DNA from: an uncultured Oscillospiraceae bacterium
GTDB taxonomy: Bacteria; Bacillota; Clostridia; Oscillospirales; Ruminococcaceae
Reading direction: 5' to 3'
Length of the DNA: 6,600 nt
Assembly (NCBI GenBank): GCA_910578255.1
Contig: CAJTQM010000016.1
Span: forward strand, 37,992 to 44,591
Shown here: positions 5,355-6,600 of the stretch, in pieces
Layout of the letters: each line of letters opens with the position of its first letter
Position numbering within the stretch: the first letter of the stretch is position 1
The notes under the pieces: generated by a model
The model's input: the letters and a program-made list of their open reading frames with translations, nothing else
Database searches by the model: none
What the model was told of the DNA's origin: nothing
Translations under genes and position numbers: made by a program

Positions 5355-6600
5355 TTAATCGTCCTCATCGTCCTCATCATCCTCGTCATCCCGTATACCG
5401 ACTTCTCCCCGTTCCGATGTTACCGACCCCAGATGCTCTACACAGGTCCCCGGGATGTTGGACTCCTTGTACCAGCCCTTTTCGGTGTTGGGGCAGGACG
5501 GGGTGGCAATTTCTCCCGAGTCGGTGCAGTAGGTCATCTCGACCACCTTCCCGCTGACCGGGAACTGTTTGACCTCCAGCCCCTCGTGGATGTGCTGCAT
5601 CACCCGGCGCCAGATAATGGGCGGCGGATAACTGTTGTAGCGAATCTGAATATTGGAATCCTTGGAATAGCCAAACCAGACGCCGCCAACATAATAGGGG
5701 GTCATTCCCATAAACCATTGGTCCACGTCGTTGCTGGTGGTACCGGTTTTTCCCGCCACCGGCATCGCGCCGAATTTGGCCGTGCCGCCGGTGCCCATAG
5801 GTCCGTTGACCACCCGCTGCAAAAGCCGGTTCATCACCTCAGCCGTATCCTCCGAAATCACCCGCTGCGGCGTGGGACTTTGCTCCAATACAACGTTTCC
5901 CTCACTGTCGTACACCACCGAATAACTGTACGGCTCGTAGTATAACCCGCCGTTGTCAAAAATCTGGTAAGCGGCGGTCATCTCCATCACCGTCACCCCT
6001 CGGGTCAAAGACCCCAGGCCCAGCGGTGCCCGATCAATGTCATTGTTGGAGCCGGTGCCTACCAGCGTGGTAAAATGCAGCTGATTTTTCATAAAGTCGT
6101 AGGAGACCTGCGGTGTTAACAGCTGTAAGACCTTTACCGCAATCGTGTTGGTCGAGCGCCGGATGGCGTAATCCACCGTCACGTCTCCCATGTAGGCGCC
6201 GTAATGGTTAATCGGCCAGTCCTTGGAAAACTGAGGATTCTCCTCGGCCTTTTCCACCGGCCCGTCCTCAAAAATCTTGGACCAGTAGATCATATCGAAA
6301 TCCATGGCCGGGCCGTAAACTGCCAGCGGCTTGATCGAGGACCCCGGGGAACGCACTCCGCTGGTGGCCAGATTCAAGATCCGGTCCCCTTCCTTCTCGC
6401 CGCGGCCGCCCGCAATTCCCACCAGCTTTCCGTTGGGCTCCATGATCACCATCGCCGCGTCCGGCTGCCCCTCCACATAGCTGTAGGTCTTCAGGTTGAA
6501 CCCCTGAACCGTGGGGAAAATCGAATTTTCCGCGTCCAAATCCGCAAAGGTCACGTCCAGATAATCCTGAATATCCTTGTCCAAGGTCGTGTAGATCCGG
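5355..6600 (-). CDS. Penicillin-binding protein transpeptidase, class A (PBP1A-like), C-terminal part
   Basis: This is the C-terminal part (about 414 visible residues) of a cell-wall D,D-transpeptidase that cross-links peptidoglycan outside the membrane. The frame is open to the right edge, starting RIYTTLDKDIQDYLD, the typical linker just before the transpeptidase domain in class A enzymes. All three catalytic motifs are present: SSIK in SPGSSIKPLAVYGPAMD (6341-6330, the first Ser being the nucleophile), STN in RRSTNTIAVK (6155-6147) and KTGT in VAGKTGTTSNDVDQWF (5750-5739). The enzyme should be active and beta-lactam sensitive. The glycosyltransferase domain expected of class A lies outside the window, so that class is inferred from the PBP1A-like layout. 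A short Cys-containing region (MTYCTDSGEIATPSCPNTEKG) follows the catalytic domain, as is frequent in Firmicute PBP1A. The protein ends in eleven Asp/Glu residues. A TTG at 6584 is internal and not a start. Confidence 0.95.
   Translation of the reverse strand, partial: RIYTTLDKDIQDYLDVTFADLDAENSIFPTVQGFNLKTYSYVEGQPDAAMVIMEPNGKLVGIAGGRGEKEGDRILNLATSGVRSPGSSIKPLAVYGPAMDFDMIYWSKIFEDGPVEKAEENPQFSKDWPINHYGAYMGDVTVDYAIRRSTNTIAVKVLQLLTPQVSYDFMKNQLHFTTLVGTGSNNDIDRAPLGLGSLTRGVTVMEMTAAYQIFDNGGLYYEPYSYSVVYDSEGNVVLEQSPTPQRVISEDTAEVMNRLLQRVVNGPMGTGGTAKFGAMPVAGKTGTTSNDVDQWFMGMTPYYVGGVWFGYSKDSNIQIRYNSYPPPIIWRRVMQHIHEGLEVKQFPVSGKVVEMTYCTDSGEIATPSCPNTEKGWYKESNIPGTCVEHLGSVTSERGEVGIRDDEDDEDDEDD
5358..5390 (-). 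repeat. Acidic codon repeat ending the penicillin-binding protein gene
   Basis: The last eleven codons read DDEDDEDDEDD, a three-codon (nine-base) Asp-Asp-Glu unit repeated about 3.7 times with mixed GAT/GAC. Such a tract can change length by replication slippage. At protein level it gives a strongly negative, probably disordered tail on the cell-wall side. Confidence 0.85.

Noticed and set aside
1..6600. CRISPR arrays, tRNA genes, insertion sequences, phage or defence genes
   Set aside because: Reading both strands showed no spaced direct repeats, cloverleaf, transposase or terminal inverted repeats. All coding sequence is accounted for by housekeeping-type membrane, regulatory and wall genes.

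Overview
The window reads as chromosomal DNA of a Gram-positive clostridial bacterium (Firmicutes, perhaps an Oscillospiraceae-like gut anaerobe). The evidence is TTG starts behind strong Shine-Dalgarno sites, a lipoprotein signal on a solute-binding protein, a VanS/PhoR-style OmpR-family two-component pair, and several U-tract intrinsic terminators. The assignment rests on recognising protein families, since no search could be run. All six genes lie on the minus strand, so they are transcribed from the right end towards the left. The genes at both window edges are cut.

In transcription order (right to left), the first gene is the 3' two thirds or so of a penicillin-binding protein with a complete transpeptidase domain and a purely Asp/Glu C-terminal tail (5355-6600). 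A 193-base gap follows with a TTGACA-type promoter candidate and a structured leader. The leader ends in a strong hairpin plus U-tract placed only a few bases before the ribosome binding site of a PnuC-family vitamin/nucleoside transporter gene (4460-5161). This arrangement looks like a transcription attenuator or an unrecognised riboswitch and is the most interesting item in the window.

A 365-base intergenic region (4095-4459) contains a bidirectional terminator and a weak promoter candidate. It is followed by a compact three-gene ABC importer operon of the SsuABC/TauABC/ThiXYZ type: ATPase (3327-4094), permease (2510-3340, overlapping the ATPase by 14 bases) and lipoprotein substrate-binding protein (1488-2489). 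The operon is closed by a clear intrinsic terminator at 1443-1479. The substrate is not determinable from sequence; small organic molecules such as sulfonates or thiamine precursors are typical of the superfamily.

The last unit is a two-component system. An extended -10 promoter (1361-1369) precedes an OmpR/PhoB-type response regulator, which probably starts at a TTG (1310) rather than the upstream ATG. The regulator gene overlaps the start of a membrane histidine kinase whose sensor half (1-646) is visible and whose catalytic half lies beyond the left edge. Nothing in the sequence ties this system to the ABC operon except adjacency. No tRNA, rRNA, CRISPR array, insertion sequence or phage gene was seen.
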